NCBI GenBank assembly: GCA_031278075.1 | Contig: JAITLE010000061.1 | Span: 1-16,569, forward strand | Direction of reading: 5' to 3' | From: Bifidobacteriaceae bacterium | Lineage (GTDB): Bacteria > Actinomycetota > Actinomycetes > Actinomycetales > WQXJ01 | DNA: 16,569 nt | Shown: positions 6,297 to 13,864 of the stretch, one piece after another | Layout of the letters: each line of letters starts with the position of its first letter | Numbering within the stretch: position 1 is the first letter of the stretch | Program-made: the position numbers and the translations under genes | The notes under the pieces: model-generated | What the model was told of the DNA's origin: nothing | The model's database searches: none | Seen by the model: only the letters and a program-made list of their open reading frames with translations

Positions 6297-7226
6297 GTGA
6301 TTGCCGACAAGGCGCCAGACCCGAAACCGACAAAGCCGCGGCGGGGGCCGACCACCCGGCGGCGCGTGGTCCAGGCGATCACGCCCTGGGCGTTCCTGGC
6401 CCTGCCGCTGGGTCTGCTGATCTTGCTGACCTACCTGCCGGCCTTCAACCTGATCCGATACTCGTTCACCGACTGGGACGGCATCGACCCCGAGCAGAAC
6501 TGGGTGGGGTTGGCGAACTACCGCCGCATGGCCACCGACCCGACGCTCTACCGCGTGCTCCTGGTCTCGCTGTTCTACCTGGTCGGCGCGGTGGCGCAGA
6601 TCGCCATCGCGTTGTACTTCGCCACCATCTTGTCGTTCAAAGTGTTCGCGAAGAACCTCTTCAAGGGCATCTTGTTCTTCCCCTACCTGATCAACGGCGT
6701 CGCCGTCGGGTACGTCTTCTTGTACCTGTTCCGCAAGGACGGCACCTTGGACACCACCCTGGCCTTCTTCGGGCTACAAGACCCGCCTCTCTGGCTGGGC
6801 GACCCGAAGCTGATCAACGCCTCGCTCGCGGGCACATCGGTGTGGCGGTTCACCGGCATGAACTTCGTGCTCTTCCTGGGCGCGATCCAATCCATCCCGG
6901 GTGACCTATACGAGGCGGCCGAACTGGACGGCGCCAACTCCTGGCGCCGGTTCTGGCACATCATCCTGCCCGGGGTGAGGCGTGTGGTCACGCTGAGCTT
7001 CATCCTGGCGATCTCGGGGGCGCTGGCGGTCTTTGAGATCCCATACGTCATGACCGGCGGGGGCAACGGCTCCAAGACGTTCGCCATCCAAGCTGTGGAG
7101 ATGGCGTTCGTCCACCGCAAGGTGGGCCTCGCCTCTGCCATGGCGCTGGTCCTGTTGGGGATGGTGCTGGCGGTGACCTGGATCCAACGCCGCTTCTTCC
7201 CCGACGAGAGGGCGGAGCTGACGTGA
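6297..7226 (+). CDS. Sugar ABC transporter permease, MalF-like (CUT1)
   Basis: This 309-residue inner-membrane subunit has six hydrophobic segments after a basic N-terminal tail (first at about residues 28-48). The EAA loop that docks on the ATPase is at about 206-225 (YEAAELDGANSWRRFWHIILP), with the expected EAA...G and I.LP spacing. It would form a heterodimeric channel with the product of the next gene and receive sugar from the lipoprotein encoded upstream. The start is GTG 6297, supported by AGGAGG at 6284-6289, 7 bases upstream. A 169-base spacer with three hairpins separates it from the binding-protein gene. The stop overlaps the next start by 4 bases (GTGA). The family is certain; the sugar is inferred from neighbours. 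Confidence 0.9.
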   Translation: MIADKAPDPKPTKPRRGPTTRRRVVQAITPWAFLALPLGLLILLTYLPAFNLIRYSFTDWDGIDPEQNWVGLANYRRMATDPTLYRVLLVSLFYLVGAVAQIAIALYFATILSFKVFAKNLFKGILFFPYLINGVAVGYVFLYLFRKDGTLDTTLAFFGLQDPPLWLGDPKLINASLAGTSVWRFTGMNFVLFLGAIQSIPGDLYEAAELDGANSWRRFWHIILPGVRRVVTLSFILAISGALAVFEIPYVMTGGGNGSKTFAIQAVEMAFVHRKVGLASAMALVLLGMVLAVTWIQRRFFPDERAELT

Positions 7227-8056
7227 AGCCGATCCTCAGATTGAGCGCCAAGGCGGCGAAATACGTCAGCTTGCTGGTGGCCGCCGTCGTCTGCGTCGGC
7301 CCCCTGACGGTTGTCCTGTTCGCCTCGCTCAAGACCAAGCAGGAGTACGCCACCACGGGGCCGCTGGACCCTCCGGCCGACTGGTTGAACTTCGCCAACT
7401 TCGGGACGGCCTTCACCAACGGCCAGATGATGCGAGGCTTCGTGAACACGGCCATCATCTTGGCCGTCTCGCTCACGGGCGCCATTTTTGTCGGGACCCT
7501 GGCGGCATACGCTCTCGACCGGTTCGCTTTCAAGGGCAAGAAGCTGGTTTACGGGGCGTTCCTGTTGGCCAGTTTGATTCCGTCGGTCCTGATGCAGGTG
7601 GCCACCTTCCATATAATCTACGGCCTTGGGCTGTTCAACACGCGTGGGGCCGCCATCGTGCTCTTCATGGGCACGGATGTGATCGCGATCTACATCTTCT
7701 TGCAGTTCATGGCCTCGATTCCGATCTCGCTGGACGAGGCCGCCATGATCGACGGCGCCTCCCGCTGGACCATCTACTGGCGGATCGTCCTGCCCCTCCT
7801 GCGCCCCGCCATCGCCACCGCGGTCATCATCAAGGGGATCGCGATCTACAACGAGTTCTATATCCCGTTTCTCTACATGCCGTCCCGCGACTTGGGCGTC
7901 ATCTCGACGTCGCTGTACCGATTCAAGGGACCGTACGGCGCGCAGTGGGAGGTGATAGCCGCTGGCACCATTCTGGTGATCCTGCCGACCCTGGTGTTGT
8001 TCTTGTTCCTGCAGCGACACATTTACCGCGGCTTAGTGGCGGGCGCGGTCAAATGA
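7223..8056 (+). CDS. Sugar ABC transporter permease, MalG-like (CUT1)
   Basis: The 277-residue membrane protein has about six transmembrane segments (first at ~13-34) and an EAA loop at ~171-191 (DEAAMIDGASRWTIYWRIVLP). Its C-terminal tail ends in GLVAGAVK, a typical MalG-class ending. The GTG start overlaps the previous stop (GTGA), so the two permeases are translated as a pair. It is the second half of the channel for the binding protein at 4784. No ATP-binding subunit follows; the next gene is a regulator. The stop (8054-8056) overlaps an ATG at 8053 that is in frame with that regulator. Confidence 0.9.
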   Translation: MKPILRLSAKAAKYVSLLVAAVVCVGPLTVVLFASLKTKQEYATTGPLDPPADWLNFANFGTAFTNGQMMRGFVNTAIILAVSLTGAIFVGTLAAYALDRFAFKGKKLVYGAFLLASLIPSVLMQVATFHIIYGLGLFNTRGAAIVLFMGTDVIAIYIFLQFMASIPISLDEAAMIDGASRWTIYWRIVLPLLRPAIATAVIIKGIAIYNEFYIPFLYMPSRDLGVISTSLYRFKGPYGAQWEVIAAGTILVILPTLVLFLFLQRHIYRGLVAGAVK

Positions 8057-8078
8057 TGCCGGTGCGGCCGGGCGACGC

Positions 8079-8084
8079 TATGGT
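8079..8084 (+). promoter_or_regulatory. Possible -10 box for leaderless expression of the LacI-family gene
   Basis: TATGGT matches TAnnnT and ends 7 bases before ATG 8092, the spacing that puts the transcript start on the A of the start codon. No convincing -35 box is visible. It would give the regulator its own expression in addition to read-through from the permeases. Confidence 0.3.
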
Positions 8085-8091
8085 TGGTGAC

Positions 8092-9114
8092 ATGGGTCGC
8101 CCGACCATCAAACGCATCGCCGAGTTGGCCGGCGTGTCTAAGTCGGCGGTCTCGTACGCGCTGAACGACAGGCCGGGCGTTTCGGCCGCCACCAGAGCGC
8201 GCATCCTGGCCGTGGCCAACGAACTGGCGTGGCGGCCGTCGAAGACCGCCCGATCGCTGGTGGGCGGACGCGCCGGCGCCATCGGCATGGTGATGAACCG
8301 CCCGCCCCGTCTGCTGGGACTGGAACCCTTCTATATGGAATTCGTCTCCGGGGCTGTCGAGGTGCTGGCTTCCAGGGACGTCTTCCTCGCGTTCAGGGTC
8401 GCCACCTCATTGGAGGAGGAGATCGCCACCTACCGGGCGTGGGCTTCCAGCAAAGTCGTCGACGGCGTGCTGCTGACCGACCTCGTGGACGACGACCCCC
8501 GTCCGGGGTTGGTCCGGGAGGTGCATCTGCGGGCCGTCGTGGTGGGCCCACAGCCGGACGACCAATCGGTGGCGCTGTGGACCGCGGACGGGGACGCGAT
8601 GCGGGAAATGGTCCGGTACCTCGTCGCGTTGGGCCACAAGGTCATCGCCCGGGTCGCCGGGACCGCCTCCTACCTGCACATCGAGACCCGCACGGCGGCC
8701 ATGAGGGATGAGATGGCCCGGTTCGGTTTGGAGCCGCCGGCGATCCTCAACACCGACTTCTCACACGAACAAGGGCGCCAGGCGACCCGCCGGCTGCTCT
8801 CGCTGCCGGTGAGGCCCACAGCGATCATCTACGACAACGACGTCATGGCGGTGGTGGGGCTGGCCGTGGCCGCCGAGATGGGCGTGGACGTGCCCGCCGA
8901 CGTCTCCATGGTCGCGTGGGACAACTCCTTGTTGTCGCAGCTGTCCAGGCCGCCGCTCACCTCGACATCCATTCAGGTCCATGAGTATTCGGCGGCGGTG
9001 GTCGAGGCTCTCCTGGCGTTGATCGACGGCGAGGAGCCCGGGTCGCGGCAATTCGGCGAGGTCGGCCTCGCCGTGCGCGGCTCGACGTCCCGGCCGCGCT
9101 CGGCCGGCGCGTGA
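8092..9114 (+). CDS. LacI-family transcriptional regulator of the sugar locus
   Basis: The 340-residue protein has an N-terminal helix-turn-helix at ~3-25 (PTIKRIAELAGVSKSAVSYALN), a hinge region with the R-P-x-x-x-A-R-S-L pattern at ~48-56, and a periplasmic-binding-protein-like sugar-sensing core, including IIYDNDVMAVVGLAVAAEMG and VPADVSMVAWDNS near the end. Such proteins usually repress the neighbouring transport and catabolic genes until an inducer sugar binds. The probable targets are the AACCGGTT sites at 2107-2122 and 4665-4676. I chose ATG 8092 because MGRPTIKRIAE is the usual family beginning; ATG 8053, overlapping the permease stop, would add 13 residues and cannot be excluded. It lies directly after the transporter genes and could autoregulate through them. 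The inducer may be mannobiose or Man-Glc (inference). Confidence 0.88.
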   Translation: MGRPTIKRIAELAGVSKSAVSYALNDRPGVSAATRARILAVANELAWRPSKTARSLVGGRAGAIGMVMNRPPRLLGLEPFYMEFVSGAVEVLASRDVFLAFRVATSLEEEIATYRAWASSKVVDGVLLTDLVDDDPRPGLVREVHLRAVVVGPQPDDQSVALWTADGDAMREMVRYLVALGHKVIARVAGTASYLHIETRTAAMRDEMARFGLEPPAILNTDFSHEQGRQATRRLLSLPVRPTAIIYDNDVMAVVGLAVAAEMGVDVPADVSMVAWDNSLLSQLSRPPLTSTSIQVHEYSAAVVEALLALIDGEEPGSRQFGEVGLAVRGSTSRPRSAGA

Positions 9115-9130
9115 GCCCGCCCAGCGCCGG

Positions 9131-9136
9131 TATAGT
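9131..9136 (+). promoter_or_regulatory. Candidate -10 box for the second transporter operon
   Basis: TATAGT matches five of six consensus bases, 17 bases after the LacI stop. No clear -35 is seen upstream. It is followed at 9153-9165 by an inverted repeat. A second TAnnnT (TAGAGT, 9190-9195) lies closer to the gene and could be used instead. Confidence 0.35.
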
Positions 9137-9152
9137 CGCAAGTATTGGGGTT

Positions 9153-9165
9153 AGACCACAGGTCT
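9153..9165. repeat. Inverted repeat AGACC-ACA-GGTCT in the second transporter leader
   Basis: Perfect 5-bp arms with a 3-base spacer lie about 12 bases downstream of the expected start from the TATAGT box. It differs from the AACCGGTT sites, so if it is an operator it belongs to a different regulator. It is short enough to be chance. Confidence 0.3.
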
Positions 9166-9259
9166 CGGATTGTCGCGTCGGCCAGGGTCTAGAGTCCCTT
9201 GTGTAGGTGCTACCTTGCAGAATTGCCGCGCGAGGGCGGTCAAGGATGATGGAGGCGAG

Positions 9260-10471
9260 ATGAGACGTCTAGCTGTGTCAGCCGTTTTGGGCCTGGCCCT
9301 GGCCGGGGGTCTTGCCGCGTGCGGCGACGGCTCGAAAATCGTCATCACCGTCTGGGGTCCACAGGAAGACCAAGCCACCGCGTCGTCGTGGCTGCAAACC
9401 CAAGAGGCGGCGTTCCAGGCGGCCCACCCCGAATGGGATATCAGTTGGCGGAACTCGGTGGCTTCCGAGAGCGACGCGGCCCCATCTGTGAAACAGGACG
9501 CGCCCGCCGCCGCCGATGTCTACATGTTCGCCAGCGACCAACTCGGAACTCTGGTCGAGGCGAGCGCCATCGGCCTTGTGCCACCCGAGGTGCTGGCCCA
9601 GATCCAGGAGCAAACCGGCGACGCCGTGATTCTTGACTCGGTGACCGCGGCGGACGGGCAGGTCTACGGCGTCCCGTTCACGCCCAACACCTGGTTCATG
9701 TACTACGACAAGTCGGTCTTCACCGAAGATGACGTCAAGAGCTTCGACGCGATGCTCGCGAAGGGCCGGATCGCGTTCCCGCTCGCCAACTCGTGGTACC
9801 TGCCGGCGTTCTATTTGGGCAACGGCTGCACCCTGTTCGGGCCGCACAGCACCGACGAGGCCGCGGGCGTCGACTTCGCGGGCGCCAAGGCCGCGGATGT
9901 GACGGAGTACCTCACGTCCTTGATCGGCAACCGGAACTTCGTGGTCGACTCCAACGGCTCCGGCTTGGCGGGCATCCAGAACGGGACCGTGAACGCGTTC
10001 TTCTCCGGTTCGTGGGACGCCGCGTCGGTCAAGTCGGCTTTGGGCGAGAACTTCGCCGCCACCCAGCTCCCCAGCTTCACATTGAACGGTCGGGAGGTCC
10101 AGATGAAGGCTTTCGCCGGATCCAAAGCGATCGCGTTCAACCCCTACGCCGACCACCCCGAGGTGGCGGCGGCGTTCGCCGCTTTCCTCGGCTCGACGAA
10201 GGCCCAGCGCTCGCACTACGAGATGCGCGGGATCATCCCGACGGACCAGTCGCTGACCTCCGATTCCGCGCTCGGGTCTGACCTGGTGGCGATCGCCCAG
10301 ATCGACACCGTGGCCAACACGTCGGCGCTCCAACCGGGGCTTCCGGCGATGAACAACTTCTGGGATCCGACGGAGAACTTCGGCAAAGCGCTGGTGGCCA
10401 AGCAAGTCACGGCCGCCAACGCGACCGACAAGACGGAGGCCTGGAACAAGTCCCTCAACGCTGGGAGCTAG
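9260..10471 (+). CDS. Sugar ABC transporter substrate-binding lipoprotein, MalE-like
   Basis: The 403-residue lipoprotein precursor has its signal peptide ending in lipobox LAAC (Cys21). The mature part is a maltose/maltodextrin-type solute-binding domain: ITVWGPQEDQ at the start, VYGVPFTPNTWFMYYDKSVF in the middle (the MalE-type YGVP...YYDK block), FFSGSWDAASVK, and FAGSKAIAFNPYADHPEVAAAFAAFL in the C-lobe. It would bind oligosaccharide outside the cell for the MalF/MalG-like pair that follows. The start is ATG 9260, preceded by GGAGG (9251-9255); a longer frame from TTG 9170 would bury the signal peptide. A 118-base gap separates it from the permease genes. Maltose or maltodextrin is the best family-level guess; no amylolytic gene is present here to confirm it. 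Confidence 0.87.
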   Translation: MRRLAVSAVLGLALAGGLAACGDGSKIVITVWGPQEDQATASSWLQTQEAAFQAAHPEWDISWRNSVASESDAAPSVKQDAPAAADVYMFASDQLGTLVEASAIGLVPPEVLAQIQEQTGDAVILDSVTAADGQVYGVPFTPNTWFMYYDKSVFTEDDVKSFDAMLAKGRIAFPLANSWYLPAFYLGNGCTLFGPHSTDEAAGVDFAGAKAADVTEYLTSLIGNRNFVVDSNGSGLAGIQNGTVNAFFSGSWDAASVKSALGENFAATQLPSFTLNGREVQMKAFAGSKAIAFNPYADHPEVAAAFAAFLGSTKAQRSHYEMRGIIPTDQSLTSDSALGSDLVAIAQIDTVANTSALQPGLPAMNNFWDPTENFGKALVAKQVTAANATDKTEAWNKSLNAGS

Positions 10472-10531
10472 AGCCGGTGACCCCCTCCGCCAACGGGAAC
10501 GCCGCCCCGGACGCGGCGCCAGGCCCGGGAG

Positions 10532-10537
10532 TAGGGT
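10532..10537 (+). promoter_or_regulatory. Weak -10-like box before the MalF-like gene
   Basis: TAGGGT fits TAnnnT, 53 bases before the GTG start. No -35 box is visible. Just upstream, CGCCGC (10500-10505) and GCGGCG (10513-10518) can form a 6-bp hairpin. Together they could partly separate expression of the binding protein from the permeases, but each signal is weak. Confidence 0.22.
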
Positions 10538-10589
10538 GGACCTCGTCGGCTGACCGTTTTTCTATCTCCTCGAAGAAGGTGGATGACTA

Positions 10590-12014
10590 GTGACTGAGAC
10601 CACCCCACCGGTCAGCGTGAAGGAGCCTCCCCGGAGCAAACCCAGGCGCAAGGCCCCCGAACCACGGTCGGCGTATTCCCTCAGCGCCGCATTTGGGCAG
10701 GGCGACGGCTACACCAGGGCCAGCGCCGTCGTCATGGGCTTGGGGAATCTAGTTCGGGGGCAGATCGCGAAAGGCCTGCTGTTCCTGATCGCGGAGATCG
10801 GGTTCATCTGGCTGTTCGTCGTCTCAGGGCTGCCAAGCTTGAAAGGCCTGGGTGATCTGGGTCCGGTCACTCAGGGTTCCCAAGAGTGGACCGCGGCGGG
10901 CGACTTCGTCTTCGTCTCACCCACCAACTCGGTGGAGGTGCTGCTGTTCGGCATCGCGTGGGCGCTGATCACCCTCGCGTTCGTGGTCCTTTGGATCTTC
11001 GCGGTCCGCAGCGCCTACAAAGCTGAGGTGTTGGCGCGCGCCAAGGGCAAAGCGCCAACCTGGTCGGAGGACATCAAGAGCTTGGCAGACGCGCGTCTCT
11101 CGGGGACGTTGATGACCCTGCCGACCATCGGCCTGCTGGTTTTCACGGTCCTGCCGCTCGTGTTCATGATCTCGATGGCGTTCACCAGCTTCGACGACGA
11201 CCACGCGCCCGCGTTCTCCTGGGTGGGACTCAAGAACTTCGGCGTGCTGCTGTCCAACGAGGGCTCCGGCGACATCGGCGTCAACGCCAAGATGTTCTTC
11301 TCCGTGCTGGTCTGGACGCTGGTCTGGGCGTTTTTCGCCACCTTCTTGAACTTCTTCCTCGGGATGTTCATGGCGATGATCATTTTGCGGGCGGGCACCC
11401 GGTTCAAGAGCTTCTGGCGGGTCTGCTTCTCCATGTCGATCGCCGTGCCGCAGTTCGTCTCGCTGCTGGCGGTCAACCAGATGCTCCAGCAGGAGGGCAT
11501 CATCAACCAGATGCTGAAGAGCTGGGGTTGGATCGACGAGTCGCTCCCGTTCTTCAGCGACGCGACCTGGGCCCGTGTCACCGTGATCGTGGTGAACCTG
11601 TGGATCGGCATCCCGTACACCATCATGCAGGTCACAGGGATCCTGCAGAACATCCCCGCGGAGACGCATGAGGCCGCCAAGATCGACGGCGCCAGCTGGT
11701 GGGAGCGTTACATCTACGTCACCATGCCCTACATCTTCTTCGTCATGACGCCGTACCTGATCACGACGTTCACGGCGAATGTCAACAACTTCAACGTGAT
11801 CTATCTGCTGTCGAACGGCGCGCCGACAGACGTCGGCGATTCGGCGGGCAAGACCGACCTGCTCATCACCTGGCTCTACAAGCTCACGGTCGACAAGGGC
11901 AACTACAACGTCGGCGCCGTGATCGGCATCTTCACCTTCATCGTGTTGGCGGTGGTCTCGTTGATCACCTACCGGAGCAGTGGGTCGTACAAGAACGAGG
12001 AGGGATTCCGCTGA
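10590..12014 (+). CDS. MalF-like maltodextrin ABC transporter permease
   Basis: At 474 residues this is longer than the other permease because it carries the extra N-terminal membrane region typical of Gram-positive MalF/MdxF proteins (MGLGNLVRGQIAKGLLFL at ~50-67, two further helices by ~150). The transport core follows from about residue 170 (TLMTLPTIGLLVFTVLPLVFMISMAFTSF), with the EAA loop at ~361-380 (EAAKIDGASWWERYIYVTMP) and an NVIYLLSNGAPT stretch typical of MalF. It works with the MalG-like protein encoded next and the lipoprotein at 9260. The start is GTG 10590 with a GGTGGA site (10578-10583) 6 bases upstream. The stop overlaps the next start by one base (TGATG). Confidence 0.9.
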   Translation: MTETTPPVSVKEPPRSKPRRKAPEPRSAYSLSAAFGQGDGYTRASAVVMGLGNLVRGQIAKGLLFLIAEIGFIWLFVVSGLPSLKGLGDLGPVTQGSQEWTAAGDFVFVSPTNSVEVLLFGIAWALITLAFVVLWIFAVRSAYKAEVLARAKGKAPTWSEDIKSLADARLSGTLMTLPTIGLLVFTVLPLVFMISMAFTSFDDDHAPAFSWVGLKNFGVLLSNEGSGDIGVNAKMFFSVLVWTLVWAFFATFLNFFLGMFMAMIILRAGTRFKSFWRVCFSMSIAVPQFVSLLAVNQMLQQEGIINQMLKSWGWIDESLPFFSDATWARVTVIVVNLWIGIPYTIMQVTGILQNIPAETHEAAKIDGASWWERYIYVTMPYIFFVMTPYLITTFTANVNNFNVIYLLSNGAPTDVGDSAGKTDLLITWLYKLTVDKGNYNVGAVIGIFTFIVLAVVSLITYRSSGSYKNEEGFR

Positions 12015-12925
12015 TGAGCGCCACAGTCATCGACCCGGCGGCCACCACCGCTGAGCCGACCCGTCGCCACGGCGGCATGCGGGCCCGGCGGGTGTTCGGC
12101 GATGTCGCCAGCCACATCTTCCTCGCGGTGCTGGCCGTGATCTGGCTGATCCCAGTGGTGTGGGTGGCGGCCGAGAGCTTCAACGTCAACCCGAATCCGT
12201 ACACGACGACCTTCTTCCCCACCGGCTACACCTTCGACAACTATGTCAAGCTGTTCACCGACACCCAAGTGATGAACTTCGGCATGATGTTCCTGCGCAC
12301 CCTGCTCATCGCCATCGCGGTCTGCGCCATCAGCGTGTTCTTTGTGCTGTCGGTCTCATATTGCATGAGCCGGCTGCGTTTCCGCTTCCGCAAGCCGTTC
12401 ATGAACGGCGCCCTGATCCTCGGCATGTTCCCTGGGATCATGTCGGTGGTCGCGATCTATTTCATCCTCAAAGCGATGGGTCTGACCTCGAGTTCCAGCG
12501 GCACAGTGGCCGCCCTGATCGTGGTCTACGCGGGCGGCTCGGGCGCGGCGTTCTACGTCATGAAGGGGTTCATGGACACCATCCCCTTCTCGTTGGACGA
12601 GGCCGCCACGTTGGACGGTTGCACGCGTTGGCAGGTCTTCACCCGGATCATCCTCCCGATCACCAAACCGATGATCGTCTACCAAGCGATCGTCGGGTTC
12701 ATGACCCCATGGCTTGACTTCGTCTTGGCCAAGGCGATCTGCCGCACACAAGACAACTACACGGTGTCGCTGGGCCTGTGGCAGATGCTGCAGATGGAGT
12801 ACATCGGCGACTGGTTCGCCCGGTTCGCGGCCGGCGCGGTGTGCGTGTCTGTGCCGATCGCGATCCTGTTCGTGCTGATGCAGCGGTTCTATCAAAGCTC
12901 GATGTCCGGGGCCGTCAAGGGTTGA
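12014..12925 (+). CDS. MalG-like maltodextrin ABC transporter permease
   Basis: The 303-residue membrane protein has a polar N-terminal tail of about 30 residues, six transmembrane segments, and an EAA loop at ~196-215 (EAATLDGCTRWQVFTRIILP). It ends with MSGAVKG, the usual MalG-class tail. YTTTFFPTGYTFDNYVKLF after the first helix is also characteristic. The start ATG shares one base with the MalF-like stop, so the pair is co-translated. Its own stop overlaps a TTG start for the TraX-family gene. No MalK-type ATPase follows, implying use of an ATPase encoded elsewhere. Confidence 0.9.
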   Translation: MSATVIDPAATTAEPTRRHGGMRARRVFGDVASHIFLAVLAVIWLIPVVWVAAESFNVNPNPYTTTFFPTGYTFDNYVKLFTDTQVMNFGMMFLRTLLIAIAVCAISVFFVLSVSYCMSRLRFRFRKPFMNGALILGMFPGIMSVVAIYFILKAMGLTSSSSGTVAALIVVYAGGSGAAFYVMKGFMDTIPFSLDEAATLDGCTRWQVFTRIILPITKPMIVYQAIVGFMTPWLDFVLAKAICRTQDNYTVSLGLWQMLQMEYIGDWFARFAAGAVCVSVPIAILFVLMQRFYQSSMSGAVKG

Positions 12926-13719
12926 CCAGCACCAGGGGGTCTGAGCCGGGGCAGGCGGGCGCCACACCCAAGGGCCGAAGAGCGCGGGGGCTGACAGACC
13001 GCGCGTTGAAGACGATCGGCCTGGTGCTGCTGCTCGCCTCGATGGTCGGGAGCGGCGTGTTCCAGCGGGACCTGCCCCCCGACCTGGCGGACGCCGACAT
13101 GGCGCGGCTGACGGCCGTGATCCTGCTCGAAGTGGTCTCTTGGGCGGCCATCCCGATCTACGCCTGGCTGCTGTGCTCGGGGTTGGCCCACACCCGCTCA
13201 GCCGGGCGCTACGCCGCCCGCCTGGCCGTGTTGGCGGTTGTCAGCGAGGCGCCCTACGACTTGGCCACCAGCGGCCAGCTATGGGACATGTCCTCCCAGA
13301 ACCCGGTCTTCGCGTTGTTGGTGAGCCTCGCGGTGTTGGCGCTGGGCCGTGACGTCAAAGGGCCGCAAGCGGCGTCGCGGGGATCACGGGCCGCCTTGTG
13401 GGGCGCGCTGCTGATCGGCGGCGCGCTCTGGCTCCTGCTCTTCAACGTGGGCTTGCGGCTCGGGATCATGCCGACCGGGGTGGTGATCTTGGCCTTCGCG
13501 CTGGTGTTCCAGTTCCTTTGGGCACGGCCCAACACAATGATGTTCGCCGGCACAGCCGTCGGGGTGTTGGGCGGGATCTTTCCCGCCTTCGGGCTGGTTT
13601 TCCTGCACTTCCGCAACGATCGCGCAGGAATGCGGCACAAATCGACGAGGCTCGTCTTCTACGCGCTGTATCCGTTGTGCCTCTTGGCCGCGGGCCTCTA
13701 CCGGACGTTGGCGCCCTGA
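12922..13719 (+). CDS. TraX-family integral membrane protein
   Basis: This 265-residue protein has about eight transmembrane segments and the features of TraX-type proteins: LTDRALKTIGLVLLLASM at the start, then AIPIYAWLLCSGLAHTRS..RYAARLAVLAVVSEAPYDLA, SQNPVFALL, and a C-terminal FYALYPLCLLAAGLYR. F-plasmid TraX acetylates pilin; the job of chromosomal relatives is mostly unknown, so membrane acyl transfer is only a family-level suggestion. I set the start at TTG 12922, which overlaps the MalG stop (TTGA). The frame is open further upstream inside malG, but the TraX similarity begins only after about residue 20. The coupling to the maltodextrin permeases may be co-transcription only, or may hint at a cell-envelope glycan link. 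A short hairpin follows the stop. Confidence 0.8.
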   Translation: MTSTRGSEPGQAGATPKGRRARGLTDRALKTIGLVLLLASMVGSGVFQRDLPPDLADADMARLTAVILLEVVSWAAIPIYAWLLCSGLAHTRSAGRYAARLAVLAVVSEAPYDLATSGQLWDMSSQNPVFALLVSLAVLALGRDVKGPQAASRGSRAALWGALLIGGALWLLLFNVGLRLGIMPTGVVILAFALVFQFLWARPNTMMFAGTAVGVLGGIFPAFGLVFLHFRNDRAGMRHKSTRLVFYALYPLCLLAAGLYRTLAP

Positions 13720-13740
13720 GACCACGGCCGGGCCGGTCTT
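13719..13740 (+). terminator. Weak terminator-like hairpin after the TraX-family gene
   Basis: AGACC (13719-13723) pairs with GGTCT (13735-13739) and GGC (13726-13728) with GCC (13732-13734), with a 2-base bulge and a 3-base loop. Only TTC follows rather than a T-run. It begins at the last base of the stop codon and precedes the lysX leader, so a transcript end here is plausible. Confidence 0.3.
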
Positions 13741-13797
13741 CAGGTCCCCAATCGAACTCAGGGTGTGGGAAAATTCTTCTTGATCGGCGAACCGCGG

Positions 13798-13803
13798 TAC
13801 GCT
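13798..13803 (+). promoter_or_regulatory. Candidate -10 box for lysX
   Basis: TACGCT fits TAnnnT and lies 61 bases before the lysX start. An A/T-richer patch (AAAATTCTTCTTGATC, 13770-13785) sits upstream, but no -35 box has correct spacing; TTGATC is only 12 bases away. Confidence 0.3.
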
Positions 13804-13864
13804 CCAGGCCCTCAAGCTCCCGGCCAACCCATTAGCGCCTTGACGAGTGAGCGAAGGAAGCGGC

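Noticed and set aside
9170..9259. Extended TTG start for the second binding protein
   Set aside because: It would place 30 residues before a clear lipoprotein signal peptide; GGAGG precedes ATG 9260.
9207..9263. GTG-initiated 18-codon frame ending in an ATGA overlap with the second binding-protein gene, like the upstream ORF at 4713
   Set aside because: No TAnnnT box lies 6-8 bases before 9207, and the ATGA overlap is expected whenever a gene starts ATG-AGA and the other frame is open. Not enough to call.
10500..10518. CGCCGC/GCGGCG hairpin as terminator after the second binding-protein gene
   Set aside because: Only 6 bp, no T-run, and such GC repeats are common by chance here; noted only with the weak -10 box.
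12778..12921. Extended start of the TraX-family protein inside the MalG-like gene
   Set aside because: The extra residues are Arg-rich shadow sequence of malG, and TraX-like sequence begins only well after TTG 12922.
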